In this document: one piece after another, positions 1 to 8,343 of the stretch | How the letters are laid out: every line of letters begins with the position of its first letter | Numbering within the stretch: position 1 is the first letter of the stretch | Source: Actinomyces naeslundii | GTDB lineage: Bacteria; Actinomycetota; Actinomycetes; Actinomycetales; Actinomycetaceae | DNA: 64,000 nucleotides | Reading direction: 5' to 3' | Assembly (NCBI RefSeq): GCF_001956585.1 | Contig: NZ_MSRR01000010.1 | Coordinates: forward strand, 197,026-261,025 | Notes under the pieces: generated by a model | Told to the model about the DNA's origin: nothing | The model's input: the letters and a program-made list of their open reading frames with translations, nothing else | The model's database searches: none | Position numbers and translations under genes: made by a program

Positions 1-901
1 AGGCGAGCTCGCGGTAGATCTTGGCCAGGGCCCGCTGCGGATCGATATCACAGGTGGCAGCGACCACCTGGGCCAGCTCGGGGTCGACCTGGGAGGTCTG
101 AACGGCGTAGAGGGTGGGGACGCCGTAGTCGGTGGTGGCGTCGAACAGATGGGTCTCCAGCTCGGTGGAGGTGCCCACCCGGTGGTACTCAGCGACCTCC
201 TCACCCAGGGTGGAGGGATCGACGGCAACTGCCGGCAGGCACAGGCGCTGCAACCAGGTCAGGGCGATGGAGTCGCGCTCGATGACCTCGAGCAGGCCAC
301 CCAGAACCGCCTCACGCAGGTCGGAGTGCGCGGCCGTGCCGGTGGAGATCGGATTGACGAACTGCTCAGAGGGGGCGCGTACCGGGAAGTTGAGGTATGT
401 CAGGACTGCCGGGACGAAGACCTCCCGGCCGCGGGTCAGCGACCAGCCGCGCACCCATCGCATGGGGACGCGGGGGTCCGATGCGATGAGCCCGCAGGCG
501 GGGTCCGCCAGCTCCGTGGCCGAGCACGCCGGCCAGCGCTCCGGTCCGATCGCGGCCTCGCCGAGACCGGCGGGGGTGTCCCACACCAGCTCCTCCTCCG
601 TCCATGAGCAGCTGGAGTAGCGTTCCATCGTCTCCACGATCGCGATGTGTCTGGCGCGATCGGCGTCGATGGCCCCGCCGGCCCCGTCGAAGTTGCCCGC
701 CTCGGCACGGTGATTCCAGGTGCGCTGTGACCTCAGCGCCTCAGATGGATCACCCAGAGAACCGGTCCAGATCGCGAAGACCGGTTCTCCGGCCGCTTGG
801 GGCAGCTCGGTGGAACGGGAAACCAGGCCGAAGGGAGACTCGAGGGACGCAGCGCGAGCCAATGATGGCGCTACACCCTCAACGAGCGCAGAGCGGTACA
901 C
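1..901 (-). CDS. YcaO-domain protein, 5' part (3' end outside window)
   Basis: Translating the minus strand gives an open frame from a GTG at 901, preceded by a strong Shine-Dalgarno (AGGAAGGAGGG, 5-6 nt spacing), running off the left edge after about 300 codons. Two YcaO hallmarks are visible: an IVETMERYS segment and, further on, STGTAAHSDLREAV followed by LEVIERDS, which match the family's ATP-binding ExxxR-type helices. YcaO enzymes use ATP to activate backbone amides, for example making azolines in thiazole/oxazole-modified peptides, or act in S12 methylthiolation or thioamidation. The window has no precursor peptide or partner dehydrogenase, so the substrate is unknown; those would lie to the left. 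It is divergent from a response-regulator gene. Family assignment is good; pathway is not assignable. Confidence 0.85.
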   Translation of the reverse strand, partial: MYRSALVEGVAPSLARAASLESPFGLVSRSTELPQAAGEPVFAIWTGSLGDPSEALRSQRTWNHRAEAGNFDGAGGAIDADRARHIAIVETMERYSSCSWTEEELVWDTPAGLGEAAIGPERWPACSATELADPACGLIASDPRVPMRWVRGWSLTRGREVFVPAVLTYLNFPVRAPSEQFVNPISTGTAAHSDLREAVLGGLLEVIERDSIALTWLQRLCLPAVAVDPSTLGEEVAEYHRVGTSTELETHLFDATTDYGVPTLYAVQTSQVDPELAQVVAATCDIDPQRALAKIYRELA

Positions 902-1168
902 GGACCCTCCTTCCTGGGAACGACAGAGGAGGCACACTTGGGGGAAGTGCCGTTGGCGAAGAGCCTGCCCGAGGTCACCGGGCCCTCACATCGGTCTTTG
1001 ATCTACTGCTCGCTCCGCTGTTTGGATAGCCCTACCCGTCCTTTTGTCGGGACGTGTCCCGGACGTGTTTACGCGGCGGACGCCTTTTTTCAGGTAGTTT
1101 GTTCACTGTTCCCAGCAGACCGCGACCCCCCGATTCCGCGGTCTGTACACATCTGCCCAAGGAGACAC
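902..1168. promoter_or_regulatory. Divergent intergenic region with a 14-bp palindrome
   Basis: This stretch separates the YcaO gene from the response regulator and must hold both promoters. Positions 1048-1061 form a near-perfect palindrome (CGGGAC-GT-GTCCCG) that could be an operator. A T-run follows near 1086-1091. I cannot assign a -35/-10 pair with confidence. Confidence 0.3.
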
Positions 1169-1918
1169 ATGTCTTCCCAGATCTCTCCCGATCACGTCGG
1201 CCTCGCCCTGGTCGACGACGACGCGATGGCCTTGGCCCATCTGGAGTCCTATTTTTCCGACGCCGAGGACCTCACTGTCCTCACAGCAACCCGCTCTCCC
1301 CGCGCGGTTCTCAAGTTCCTTCAGTCGCATCAGGTCGATGTCCTCATCACCGATGTCCACATGGAGAACATGGACGGAGTCGAGATGACCAGGGAGGTGC
1401 TTCGCACCTCGCCGACGACCCGGGTCATTCTGCTGACCACCGTCGACACCGACGAGGACCTCCTTCAGGGGCTGGGGGCGGGTGCCAGCGGCTTCCTGCT
1501 CAAGAGCGCCCCGGCCGAGGAGATCATCGCGGCGGTGCGCACGGTCCACTCCGGGGAGAAGGTCGTGGCTCCGACGCCGACGACGCGCCTCATCGACTAC
1601 GCACTCGCCTCCGTGCGCGGCGCCGACGGGAGCGTCCACCTCTCGGACCGGGAGCGCGACGTGCTCCATCTCCTGTGCGAGGGCGCCTCGAACCGCAAGA
1701 TCGCCTCACTGCTGGCCATTGCCGAGGCGACGGTCAAGTCGCACATCACCGGCCTGTTCCACAAGACGGGGACGGCCTCGCGCCTGGAGATCGTGGTGTG
1801 GGCCTTCAAGCACGGCTACGCCTCCAACAGCCCCATCACGATCCCGGCCACCAGCGCCCCGACCCCACGGTCGAGTCCGAGTCCCTCGGAGACCCGGGAC
1901 ACCGCGCCCGGGCACTGA
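1169..1918 (+). CDS. NarL/FixJ-family response regulator
   Basis: A 249-residue two-domain regulator. The start is the ATG at 1169 behind CCAAGGAGACAC rather than the longer upstream frame, because the extra N-terminus has no homologous look and this ATG has a good Shine-Dalgarno. The receiver domain (about 8-125) shows the acidic cluster VDDD, phospho-acceptor D62 in ITDVHM, the LLTT switch Thr and K112 in LLKS. A LuxR-type HTH (about 158-215, LSDRERDVLHLL then ATVKSHI) follows. The last 30 residues are a Pro/Ser/Thr-rich tail. No histidine kinase is adjacent, so its sensor is elsewhere or it is an orphan. It is divergent from the YcaO gene, which is a plausible target but unproven. Confidence 0.9.
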   Translation: MSSQISPDHVGLALVDDDAMALAHLESYFSDAEDLTVLTATRSPRAVLKFLQSHQVDVLITDVHMENMDGVEMTREVLRTSPTTRVILLTTVDTDEDLLQGLGAGASGFLLKSAPAEEIIAAVRTVHSGEKVVAPTPTTRLIDYALASVRGADGSVHLSDRERDVLHLLCEGASNRKIASLLAIAEATVKSHITGLFHKTGTASRLEIVVWAFKHGYASNSPITIPATSAPTPRSSPSPSETRDTAPGH

Positions 1919-1957
1919 CCGCCACCGCCCTCCACCGCACCTGAACCGCGCGCTCCG

Positions 1958-2920
1958 TCAGGTGAGCATCCGGATCAGCATGAAGATGAGGATGAACAGG
2001 CCCCAGCCGACCACCTTGCCCAGGCTGGCGCCGGACACCGAGGACGACGGCGAGCCACCTGGCCGAGGCCCGGCCGCATATCGACCCGCCCCGTGGACGG
2101 AGGCGGGCGGTCCGGAGGGCACGGGCGGCACCGTCGGCTGCACGATGCCATAACCCGGCATCCCACCCGGCGCCCAGGGATTGCCCGCTGGGCCACCCGG
2201 GGCTCCACCCGCGTAGCCGCGATGCGAGGTCACGGGACCGCCTCCGGCCGGCCGGCCGGGCGGCACGGGGGCCGGGGCGGACGGAGCCGGTGCCGGACGC
2301 GGCGCCGCTGTCCGCGGAGACGAGGTGCGCGGCGGAGTCGTTCGGGAGGCGGTACGGGCCGCCGCGGTGTGTGGCCTGGAGGTGCGCCGGCTCGACGTCC
2401 GGTCCTGCCCACCGCTTCTAGCCGGGCGGGCCGCGCGGTCGGCGTCGCCGCCAGCAGAACCGACGACGTCGGCGTCATCGGGACCGTCACCCGGACCTCC
2501 GTCGAAGAGCGGCGAGCCCATGAGCGGGTCGCCCAGGACGGAGCCGAAGGGGTCGTCCCCCAGGCCGATGTCGGAGGGCTCCCATCCCGTGGGCGCCATC
2601 GACACGGAGTCACCGAAGTCACCAGCGCCACCGGAGTCACCGGCGCTGCTCCCCCCGATCGAATCGGCCTCGACCACGGAACGCCCGCTACGACCGGAAC
2701 CGACGACTCCCATGCGGCCGACCCAGGCGCGCAGCTCCGGGGAGCAGCCCGGGTTGTCGACGATCACGGCGCGCAGGTCGGGGCGGTTGCCGGCCAGCAC
2801 CATCAGCCTTCCGGCACCCGCCTTCGGGTCCCGGGCGAGTCGGAGATCGGGGTCGTCTGGTGCCTGGCCCCTGGTGGTCGCTGCATCGCGGCCGGGAGCT
2901 GCATTCGCGACGGAAGTCAT
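1958..2920 (-). CDS. Variant leucine-rich-repeat (LRV-like) protein with C-terminal membrane anchor
   Basis: A 320-residue protein. The N-terminal 80 residues (RLARDPKAGAGRLMVLAGN, then RPDLRAVIVDNPGCSPELRAWV) resemble the variant leucine-rich-repeat domain common in Actinobacteria. The middle is a long low-complexity linker rich in Gly, Asp, Ser, Pro and Arg, with a basic RTTPPRTSSPRT-like stretch. The C-terminus has one hydrophobic helix (VVGWGLFILIFMLIRML) and then stops, so a membrane-tethered protein is likely. I chose the ATG at 2920 because the frame upstream of it crosses the copper operator. Function is unknown. It is divergent from csoR, so the operator at 3001-3059 might also affect it. 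Confidence 0.7.
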   Translation of the reverse strand: MTSVANAAPGRDAATTRGQAPDDPDLRLARDPKAGAGRLMVLAGNRPDLRAVIVDNPGCSPELRAWVGRMGVVGSGRSGRSVVEADSIGGSSAGDSGGAGDFGDSVSMAPTGWEPSDIGLGDDPFGSVLGDPLMGSPLFDGGPGDGPDDADVVGSAGGDADRAARPARSGGQDRTSSRRTSRPHTAAARTASRTTPPRTSSPRTAAPRPAPAPSAPAPVPPGRPAGGGPVTSHRGYAGGAPGGPAGNPWAPGGMPGYGIVQPTVPPVPSGPPASVHGAGRYAAGPRPGGSPSSSVSGASLGKVVGWGLFILIFMLIRMLT

Positions 2921-3000
2921 GACACGAGCATCCCATGCCACCCTCCACCTTGTCCCGAGCCGAGCACCATCACTCCCCCTCGTCCAGAAGACGGGGGACT

Positions 3001-3059
3001 CGACGAACATACCCCTCGGGGGTACTTGACCCACCTACCCCCGAGGGGTATGTTCGTCG
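3001..3059. promoter_or_regulatory. CsoR-type copper operator: 24-bp perfect inverted repeat
   Basis: Arms 3001-3024 and 3036-3059 are perfect reverse complements separated by 11 nt. Each arm contains a smaller palindrome of the form TACCCCnnGGGGTA, which is the known look of CsoR sites in Actinobacteria. A TTGACC -35-like element sits in the spacer. The csoR start codon is 28 nt downstream, so this should be the autoregulated, Cu(I)-relieved promoter of csoR-copZ-copA. Confidence 0.88.
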
Positions 3060-3087
3060 TCGAACGAGAAGGAACCACGGAGGAGAG

Positions 3088-3369
3088 ATGGCCGGCTACA
3101 CCGGGACCAAGGAGGACTACCTCAAGCGCCTGCGCCGCATCGAGGGGCAGGTTCGGGGCATCTCCCGTATGGTCGAGGAGGACACCTACTGCATCGATGT
3201 CCTCACGCAGATCTCCGCCGCCACCAAGGCGCTCCAGGCCGTCAGCCTCGGCCTGCTGGAGGATCACATGAGCCACTGCGTCCTGCACGCCGCCCAGTCC
3301 GGTGACGAGGAGGGCATGGCCAAGATCCGCGAGGCCTCCGACGCCATCGCCCGGCTCGTCCGGTCCTGA
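3088..3369 (+). CDS. csoR: Copper-sensing transcriptional repressor CsoR
   Basis: A 93-residue all-helical DUF156/CsoR protein. The start is the ATG at 3088 after GGAGGAGAG; the frame continues upstream but that part overlaps the operator. The signature KRLRRIEGQVRGI is present. The Cu(I) ligands are visible as Cys in DTYCIDV and His plus Cys in MSHCV, the C-H-C set that separates copper sensors from formaldehyde or persulfide sensors. In the family, copper binding releases the repressor from DNA. It is the first gene of a csoR-copZ-copA operon and lies directly behind a perfect inverted-repeat operator. Confidence 0.95.
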   Translation: MAGYTGTKEDYLKRLRRIEGQVRGISRMVEEDTYCIDVLTQISAATKALQAVSLGLLEDHMSHCVLHAAQSGDEEGMAKIREASDAIARLVRS

Positions 3370-3455
3370 GCGCCTCCCGGCCCGGCCACGGGTCCGCCAC
3401 CTCGTTCCCATTCCATTCCAACCGCTTTGTTCACACGCTTCCCAAGGAGTGAGAG

Positions 3456-3725
3456 ATGACCGAGTTCACCGCCGACGGCGTCGACCGCACCACCACCCTC
3501 AAGGTCTCCGGACTCACCTGCGGCCACTGCGTCGCCCACGTCACCGAGGAGCTCGAGGAGATCAACGGCGTCAAGGACGTCTCCGTCCTGCTCAACAAGG
3601 GCGGGCAGTCCACCGTCACCGTGCTCTCCGACGTCCGCCTGGAGGATGCGGCCCTGGCCGAGGCCATTGACGAGGCCGGGGACTACACGCTCGACGCCGT
3701 CGAGCGCGACGTCCGCGAGGGCTGA
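3456..3725 (+). CDS. copZ: CopZ-like copper chaperone (HMA domain)
   Basis: An 89-residue heavy-metal-associated domain protein. The metal site is GLTCGHCVAHV (CxxC). The surrounding beta-alpha-beta-beta-alpha-beta pattern fills the protein. CopZ proteins bind Cu(I) in the cytosol and pass it to the CopA ATPase. The start follows CCCAAGGAGTGAGAG. It sits between csoR and copA with short gaps, consistent with one operon. Confidence 0.92.
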   Translation: MTEFTADGVDRTTTLKVSGLTCGHCVAHVTEELEEINGVKDVSVLLNKGGQSTVTVLSDVRLEDAALAEAIDEAGDYTLDAVERDVREG

Positions 3726-3794
3726 GCCGGCGGGTCTCAACATCGGCGCCCAAGGCCCGGGCGCCGTCGGGCGGCAGCACGCAAGGAGACTCAC

Positions 3795-6434
3795 ATGAAT
3801 ACATCAACCGCTCAGGAACAGGGCGAGCAGCTGCGCACCGTCAGCCTCTCCATCGGGGGCATGACCTGCGCCAGCTGCGTGGCCCGGGTGGAGAAGAAGC
3901 TGGGCAAGCTCGACGGCGTGAGCGCCTCGGTCAACCTCGCCACCGAGTCGGCCCGCGTCACCGCCCCGAGTACGGTGAGCGTCGACGACCTCCTTGCCGC
4001 TGTCGCCCGCGCCGGGTACTCCGGCGCCCTGCTGGACACCGGCCCGCAGGACGAGTCCGCGAAGGAGACTTCTCAGCGTCCGTCTGCGGACTCGGCGGTA
4101 ACGGGGTCGGCCCCGGCCAAGGAGGCGCCGACCCCGGCGTCAACGGGCCCTGAGGCCTCGGCGGCGACATCCTCATCGGCCACCTCGGCCTCACCAGCGA
4201 CCCCTGCCACACCGTCGGGGACGACCGCGCCGTCGGAGTCCTCCCGGCCGGCCCTGGGCGCCTCGCACGTGGAGCGCGCCGCTGACCTGCGGCTGCGGCT
4301 CATCTACTGCCTCATCCTGTCAGTGCCGATCATGGCGATCTCCATGGTGCCGGCCCTCCAGATGCCCGGATGGCAGTGGACGGTGGCTCTCATGGCGCTG
4401 CCGGTGGCGGTCTGGGGAGCCTGGCCCTTCCACAAGGCGGCTTTCCGGGCGCTGCGCCACGGGGCCTTCACCATGGACACGCTCGTGTCGCTGGGGGTCA
4501 TCGCGGCGACCGGTTGGAGCCTGTGGGCGCTGGTGCTCGGCGGGGCCGGGCACATCGGTATGCGGATGAGCATGGAACTGCTGCCGCGCGCGCAGGGGCA
4601 CGCCGCCCACATGTACTTCGAGTCGGCCGCCTGGGTGACCACCTTCCTCCTGGCGGGCCGCTACGCGGAGGCGCGCGCCAAGTACCGCTCCGGCGACGCT
4701 CTGCGCGCTCTGCTGGAGCTCGGCGCTAAGGAGGTCACCCGCGTGGTCCTCACCTCGCCGTCGGGCAGCCACGACGCCATCGACGTCCTCGACGAGGACG
4801 GCTCGCCCCGCACGGAGGCCACCCGCACCGAGGAGCGCATCAGCATCGAGGACCTGGCTACCGGGGACCTGTTCCTCGTGCGGCCCGGTGAGAAGGTGGC
4901 CACCGACGGCGTCGTCGTCGAGGGCCGCTCGGCTGTGGACGCCTCGCTGCTCACCGGGGAGTCCGTGCCCATCGAGGTCGAGGCCGGGCAGGCCGTCACC
5001 GGGGCGACCGTCAACACCTCCGGCGCGCTGCTGGTGCGGGCCACGGCCGTGGGCGAGGGGACGACGCTGGCCCGGATCGGTCGGATGGTGACGGCCGCGC
5101 AGGCGGGCAAGGCCCCGGTCCAGCGGCTGGCCGACAAGATCTCCGGGGTGTTCGTGCCGGTCGTCCTGGTGCTGTCGGCCGCAACGCTGACGGGCTGGCT
5201 GCTCACCGGCCACAGTCCGCAGGCGGCCTTCACCGCGGCGGTGGCCGTGCTCGTCATCGCCTGCCCCTGCGCACTGGGGCTGGCCACGCCGACGGCGCTG
5301 CTGGTCGGCTCGGGCCGGGCCGCCCAGCTGGGCGTGGTCATCAAGGGCCCGGAGGTGCTTGAGTCGACCCGGGCGCTGGACACGATGGTCATGGACAAGA
5401 CCGGCACGGTCACCCAGGGGCGCATGAGCTTGGACGTCGAGGCCTGCCGCGAGGTGGGCGGGGCGGATCCGGTGTCGTCGCAGGCCCCGGATGCTGCGGG
5501 TCCGGTCCCGCTCGGACAGGAGTCGCTGCGCCTGGCGGGCGCCGTGGAGTCTGCCTCCGAGCACCCGGTGGCCACGGCGATCACGACGGCCGCCCGCGAG
5601 CGCCTGGGCGTCCTGCCCGCGCCTGCAGGATTCTCCAACTACGAGGGCCGGGGCGTGTCCGGAACTGTGGAGGGGCGCCGGGTGGCGGTGGGCCGGCCGG
5701 GCTGGCTCACCGACGAGATGGGCGCGGAGGTTCCTGAGGCTCTCAGCACCGCCGTGGAGGAGGCTCAGGAGTCCGGGGCGACCGCCGTCGTCGTCGCGGT
5801 CGGCGCGGCGGATACCACTGACGCCGTCGAGGCTGGGGCCGACGCCGACAAGGAGCCGCTGCAGGCGGTGGCGGTCCTCGTGGTGCGAGACACGGTGCGG
5901 CCCTCCTCGCGGGCAGCGGTGGCGGCGCTGCGCGAGCTGGGGATCCGGCCGGTGCTGCTGACCGGGGACAACGCCCGGGCCGCCGAGCACGTGGCGGCTC
6001 AGGTGGGGATCGACGCCGCCGACGTGCGCGCCGAGGTGCTGCCCGGCGACAAGCGCGACGTCGTCGCCGCCCTGCAGGCCGAGGGCGCGGTGGTCGGCAT
6101 GGTGGGCGACGGCGTCAACGACGCCGCGGCTCTGGCCCAGGCCGGCACGCAGGGGCTGGGTTTCGCCATGGGCTCGGGGGCGGACGTAGCCATCGAGGCC
6201 GCCGACATCACCCTGGTGCGCACGGACCTGGACGCCGCGGTGGCGGCGGTGCGGGTATCGCGGGCGACCCTGCGGATCATCCGCCAGAACCTGTTCTGGG
6301 CCTTCGCCTACAACGTGGCGGCGATCCCACTGGCGGCCGCCGGGCTGCTCAACCCGATGATCGCGGGGGCCGCCATGGCCGCCTCCAGCGTCATCGTGGT
6401 CTCCAACTCCCTGCGCCTGCGCCGGGCCGGCTGA
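3795..6434 (+). CDS. copA: Copper-exporting P1B-type ATPase CopA
   Basis: An 879-residue P-type ATPase. It has one N-terminal HMA domain (GGMTCASCVARV, about 17-80), then about 75 residues of Ala/Ser/Thr/Pro-rich linker, which is longer than usual. Membrane helices follow, with the actuator motif LLTGESVPI, the Cu(I)-selective CPC in helix 6 (C490-P-C492), phosphorylation site D534 in DKTGTVTQG, the P1B SEHPVA motif and the hinge GDGVNDAAAL. It pumps Cu(I) out of the cytoplasm, fed by CopZ. The start follows AAGGAGACTCAC. It is the last gene of the copper operon. Confidence 0.96.
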   Translation: MNTSTAQEQGEQLRTVSLSIGGMTCASCVARVEKKLGKLDGVSASVNLATESARVTAPSTVSVDDLLAAVARAGYSGALLDTGPQDESAKETSQRPSADSAVTGSAPAKEAPTPASTGPEASAATSSSATSASPATPATPSGTTAPSESSRPALGASHVERAADLRLRLIYCLILSVPIMAISMVPALQMPGWQWTVALMALPVAVWGAWPFHKAAFRALRHGAFTMDTLVSLGVIAATGWSLWALVLGGAGHIGMRMSMELLPRAQGHAAHMYFESAAWVTTFLLAGRYAEARAKYRSGDALRALLELGAKEVTRVVLTSPSGSHDAIDVLDEDGSPRTEATRTEERISIEDLATGDLFLVRPGEKVATDGVVVEGRSAVDASLLTGESVPIEVEAGQAVTGATVNTSGALLVRATAVGEGTTLARIGRMVTAAQAGKAPVQRLADKISGVFVPVVLVLSAATLTGWLLTGHSPQAAFTAAVAVLVIACPCALGLATPTALLVGSGRAAQLGVVIKGPEVLESTRALDTMVMDKTGTVTQGRMSLDVEACREVGGADPVSSQAPDAAGPVPLGQESLRLAGAVESASEHPVATAITTAARERLGVLPAPAGFSNYEGRGVSGTVEGRRVAVGRPGWLTDEMGAEVPEALSTAVEEAQESGATAVVVAVGAADTTDAVEAGADADKEPLQAVAVLVVRDTVRPSSRAAVAALRELGIRPVLLTGDNARAAEHVAAQVGIDAADVRAEVLPGDKRDVVAALQAEGAVVGMVGDGVNDAAALAQAGTQGLGFAMGSGADVAIEAADITLVRTDLDAAVAAVRVSRATLRIIRQNLFWAFAYNVAAIPLAAAGLLNPMIAGAAMAASSVIVVSNSLRLRRAG

Positions 6435-6514
6435 TCGGTGGGCGGCTGATTGGTGGCCGGGACAACGCATCGGAGAGTGGCTCCGGCTGCGGCGTTCCCG
6501 CTATGCTCGCTGCC

Positions 6515-6589
6515 ATGACGACTCCTCTGCCCCAGGCCCGCACGACGATGGTGCGTCCCCTTGGCGAGGGTCGAATGTGCATGCGCTGA
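6515..6589 (+). CDS. Candidate Cys/Met leader peptide (uORF) ahead of the transsulfuration genes
   Basis: A 24-codon ORF starting at the ATG at 6515 and ending with the residues G-R-M-C-M-R before the stop. A -10-like TATGCT (6502-6507) lies 7 nt before the ATG and there is no Shine-Dalgarno, so the mRNA would be leaderless. Three sulfur residues in the last five codons, just before a hairpin and upstream of a C-S lyase gene, is the arrangement of a cysteine- or methionine-sensing attenuator, as known for cysteine-rich leaderless ORFs in mycobacteria. I infer this from layout only. Confidence 0.55.
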   Translation: MTTPLPQARTTMVRPLGEGRMCMR

Positions 6590-6609
6590 CAGCGCCAGCC
6601 GTCGCTGTC
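6588..6609 (+). promoter_or_regulatory. Attenuator-like hairpin overlapping the leader-peptide stop codon
   Basis: GACAGCG (6588-6594) pairs perfectly with CGCTGTC (6603-6609) across an 8-nt loop. The left arm begins inside the leader TGA stop, so a ribosome stalled on the Met-Cys-Met codons would prevent it folding. About 210 nt of further untranslated RNA separate it from the downstream start. Confidence 0.45.
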
Positions 6610-6817
6610 TGACACGTAACGGTGAGAGTCCGAGCCGCCTGAGACCGGCTCGTCGCACTCCGCGGAGGCCCCACCTGCCCCGTGTTCATCCCTCCAGCAC
6701 CCGCCACCTCGGCCGGCCCGTGTGCCGGCCGCCCCGGAGCGTCGCGCCGATGCACCGCACCGTCACCTTGCGTTCACGCACGTCGCCGCACCCGGGGGAC
6801 CCGAGAGGACCCCAGTC

Positions 6818-8203
6818 ATGCACGCCCACCTCACCCCCGTCAGCAGCTCCAGCGACTCCGCTGACTCCACCTGTCCGGTCCGCCCGGACCTCCCCACCCC
6901 CCAGGCCCCCGCGGCCGCTTTCTCACCGGCGGGCCGCTCCCCCTTCTCCACCGCACCCGCAGTCGATGCCGCCGCCTTCGACGTCGTCCCCGATCGCCGC
7001 GGCACTGCCAGCCTCAAGTGGGACTTCGCTGCCGAGCGGGGCCGTCCCGAGAACGTCCTGCCCCTGTGGGTGGCGGACATGGACCACGCCACCGCGCCGG
7101 CCGTCACCAACGCCCTGCTGTGGCGCACCCGCCACGGCATCTTCGGCTACTCCGACCCCGACGACGCCTACAACGCGGCCCTGACCGGCTGGTTCTCCCG
7201 CCGCTACGGCTGGCAGGTGGAGGCGGGCTGGAACACCGTCACCCCCGGCGTCGTCCCGGCCCTGGCCCTGGCCGTGCGAGCCCTGACCGCACCGGGCGAG
7301 GCGGTCCTCATCGAGGAGCCCGTCTACTACCCCTTCCGCGAGGTCGTCGAGGACAACGGGCGCACCGTGGCCGCCGTACCGCTGGTGCGCGACGCCGACG
7401 GCGTCTACCGCCGTGACCTGGCCGCCCTGGAGTCCACCATCGAGGCGACCGGCTCGCGCCTGCTGCTCCTGTGCAACCCGCACAACCCGGTGGGCCGGGT
7501 CTGGAGCCGGGACGAGCTCGCGGCTCTCGATGAGGTCGCGGCCCGCCACGGCGTCGTCGTCGCGGCCGATGAGATCCACGCCGACCTGGCCCTGCCGGGC
7601 TTCGCGACCACACCCTTCGCCTCCCTGAGCGAGGCCACCGCCGCCCGCACGATCACCTGCACCTCGCCGTCGAAGTCCTTCAACCTGGCGGGCCTGCAGG
7701 TCGCCAACATCCTCATCGCCGATGCGCACCTGCGCGAGGCCTTCCGCCGAGAGCTCGCCACCACCGGCTACTCCCAGCCCAATGTCCTGGGTCTGACGGC
7801 CTGCCGGGCCGCCTACGAGGGCGGCGAGGCCTGGCTGGACGCGCTGCGCGAACACATCGCGGCCGCCCGCGCCCACGTCGAGGCGCGCCTGGAGCGGATC
7901 GAGGGGATCGAGGCGGCGCCCTGCGAGGGCACCTACCTGCTGTGGCTCGACTGCTCGGGCTTCCTGGAGGCCACCGGGCTCGAGCCCGACGCGCTCGACG
8001 ACGTCATGCTGCACGAAGCCGGGATCTGGCTCGACGACGGCCGGATCTTCGGAGCCGGCGGCGAGGGCTTCACCCGCATTAACGTCGCCTGCCCCCGCGC
8101 CACCCTCGATGCCGCCCTGGACCGGTTGGAGGCGGCCGTCGCCACCGTGACCGCTCGCGCCGGGCAGGCCGCTCGCCGAGGTCGCGTCGCCCTGTCCGCC
8201 TGA
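6818..8203 (+). CDS. MalY/PatB-type PLP-dependent C-S lyase (cystathionine beta-lyase family)
   Basis: A 461-residue aminotransferase-fold (class I/II) protein. The MalY/PatB signature is clear: LPLWVADMDH near the start, GxxGYSDP-like GIFGYSDPDD, CNPHNPVGRVW, ADEIHADL and the PLP lysine K286 in SPSKSFNLAGLQ. This subgroup cleaves cystathionine or cysteine conjugates to a thiol, pyruvate and ammonia. In oral bacteria it is a source of hydrogen sulfide. The ATG at 6818 is chosen because of the GAGAGGA upstream; the frame extends to 6722 but that part is unconserved in look. About 65 N-terminal residues are a low-complexity extension. It lies with the next gene in a sulfur amino-acid unit. Confidence 0.88.
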   Translation: MHAHLTPVSSSSDSADSTCPVRPDLPTPQAPAAAFSPAGRSPFSTAPAVDAAAFDVVPDRRGTASLKWDFAAERGRPENVLPLWVADMDHATAPAVTNALLWRTRHGIFGYSDPDDAYNAALTGWFSRRYGWQVEAGWNTVTPGVVPALALAVRALTAPGEAVLIEEPVYYPFREVVEDNGRTVAAVPLVRDADGVYRRDLAALESTIEATGSRLLLLCNPHNPVGRVWSRDELAALDEVAARHGVVVAADEIHADLALPGFATTPFASLSEATAARTITCTSPSKSFNLAGLQVANILIADAHLREAFRRELATTGYSQPNVLGLTACRAAYEGGEAWLDALREHIAAARAHVEARLERIEGIEAAPCEGTYLLWLDCSGFLEATGLEPDALDDVMLHEAGIWLDDGRIFGAGGEGFTRINVACPRATLDAALDRLEAAVATVTARAGQAARRGRVALSA

Positions 8204-8343
8204 ACCGGATCGCCCGAGCAGATTCGCCCGAGTCCTGCCGACCGGACCGGCTACCCGGCGTCCAGCCACCGAGCACCGGCGGCACCGCCACCGCCCCTCA
8301 GCCATCATTCTTTCCGCCCCGCCTGCCCGAGGAGAAGCCGCCC

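Noticed and set aside
132..1029. Long plus-strand open frames at the left end
   Set aside because: They are shadows of the minus-strand YcaO gene, which has family motifs and a Shine-Dalgarno.
6440..6817. A SAM or other riboswitch upstream of the C-S lyase gene
   Set aside because: I could not fit conserved cores of SAM-I or SAM-II; the leader-peptide explanation uses more of the visible features.
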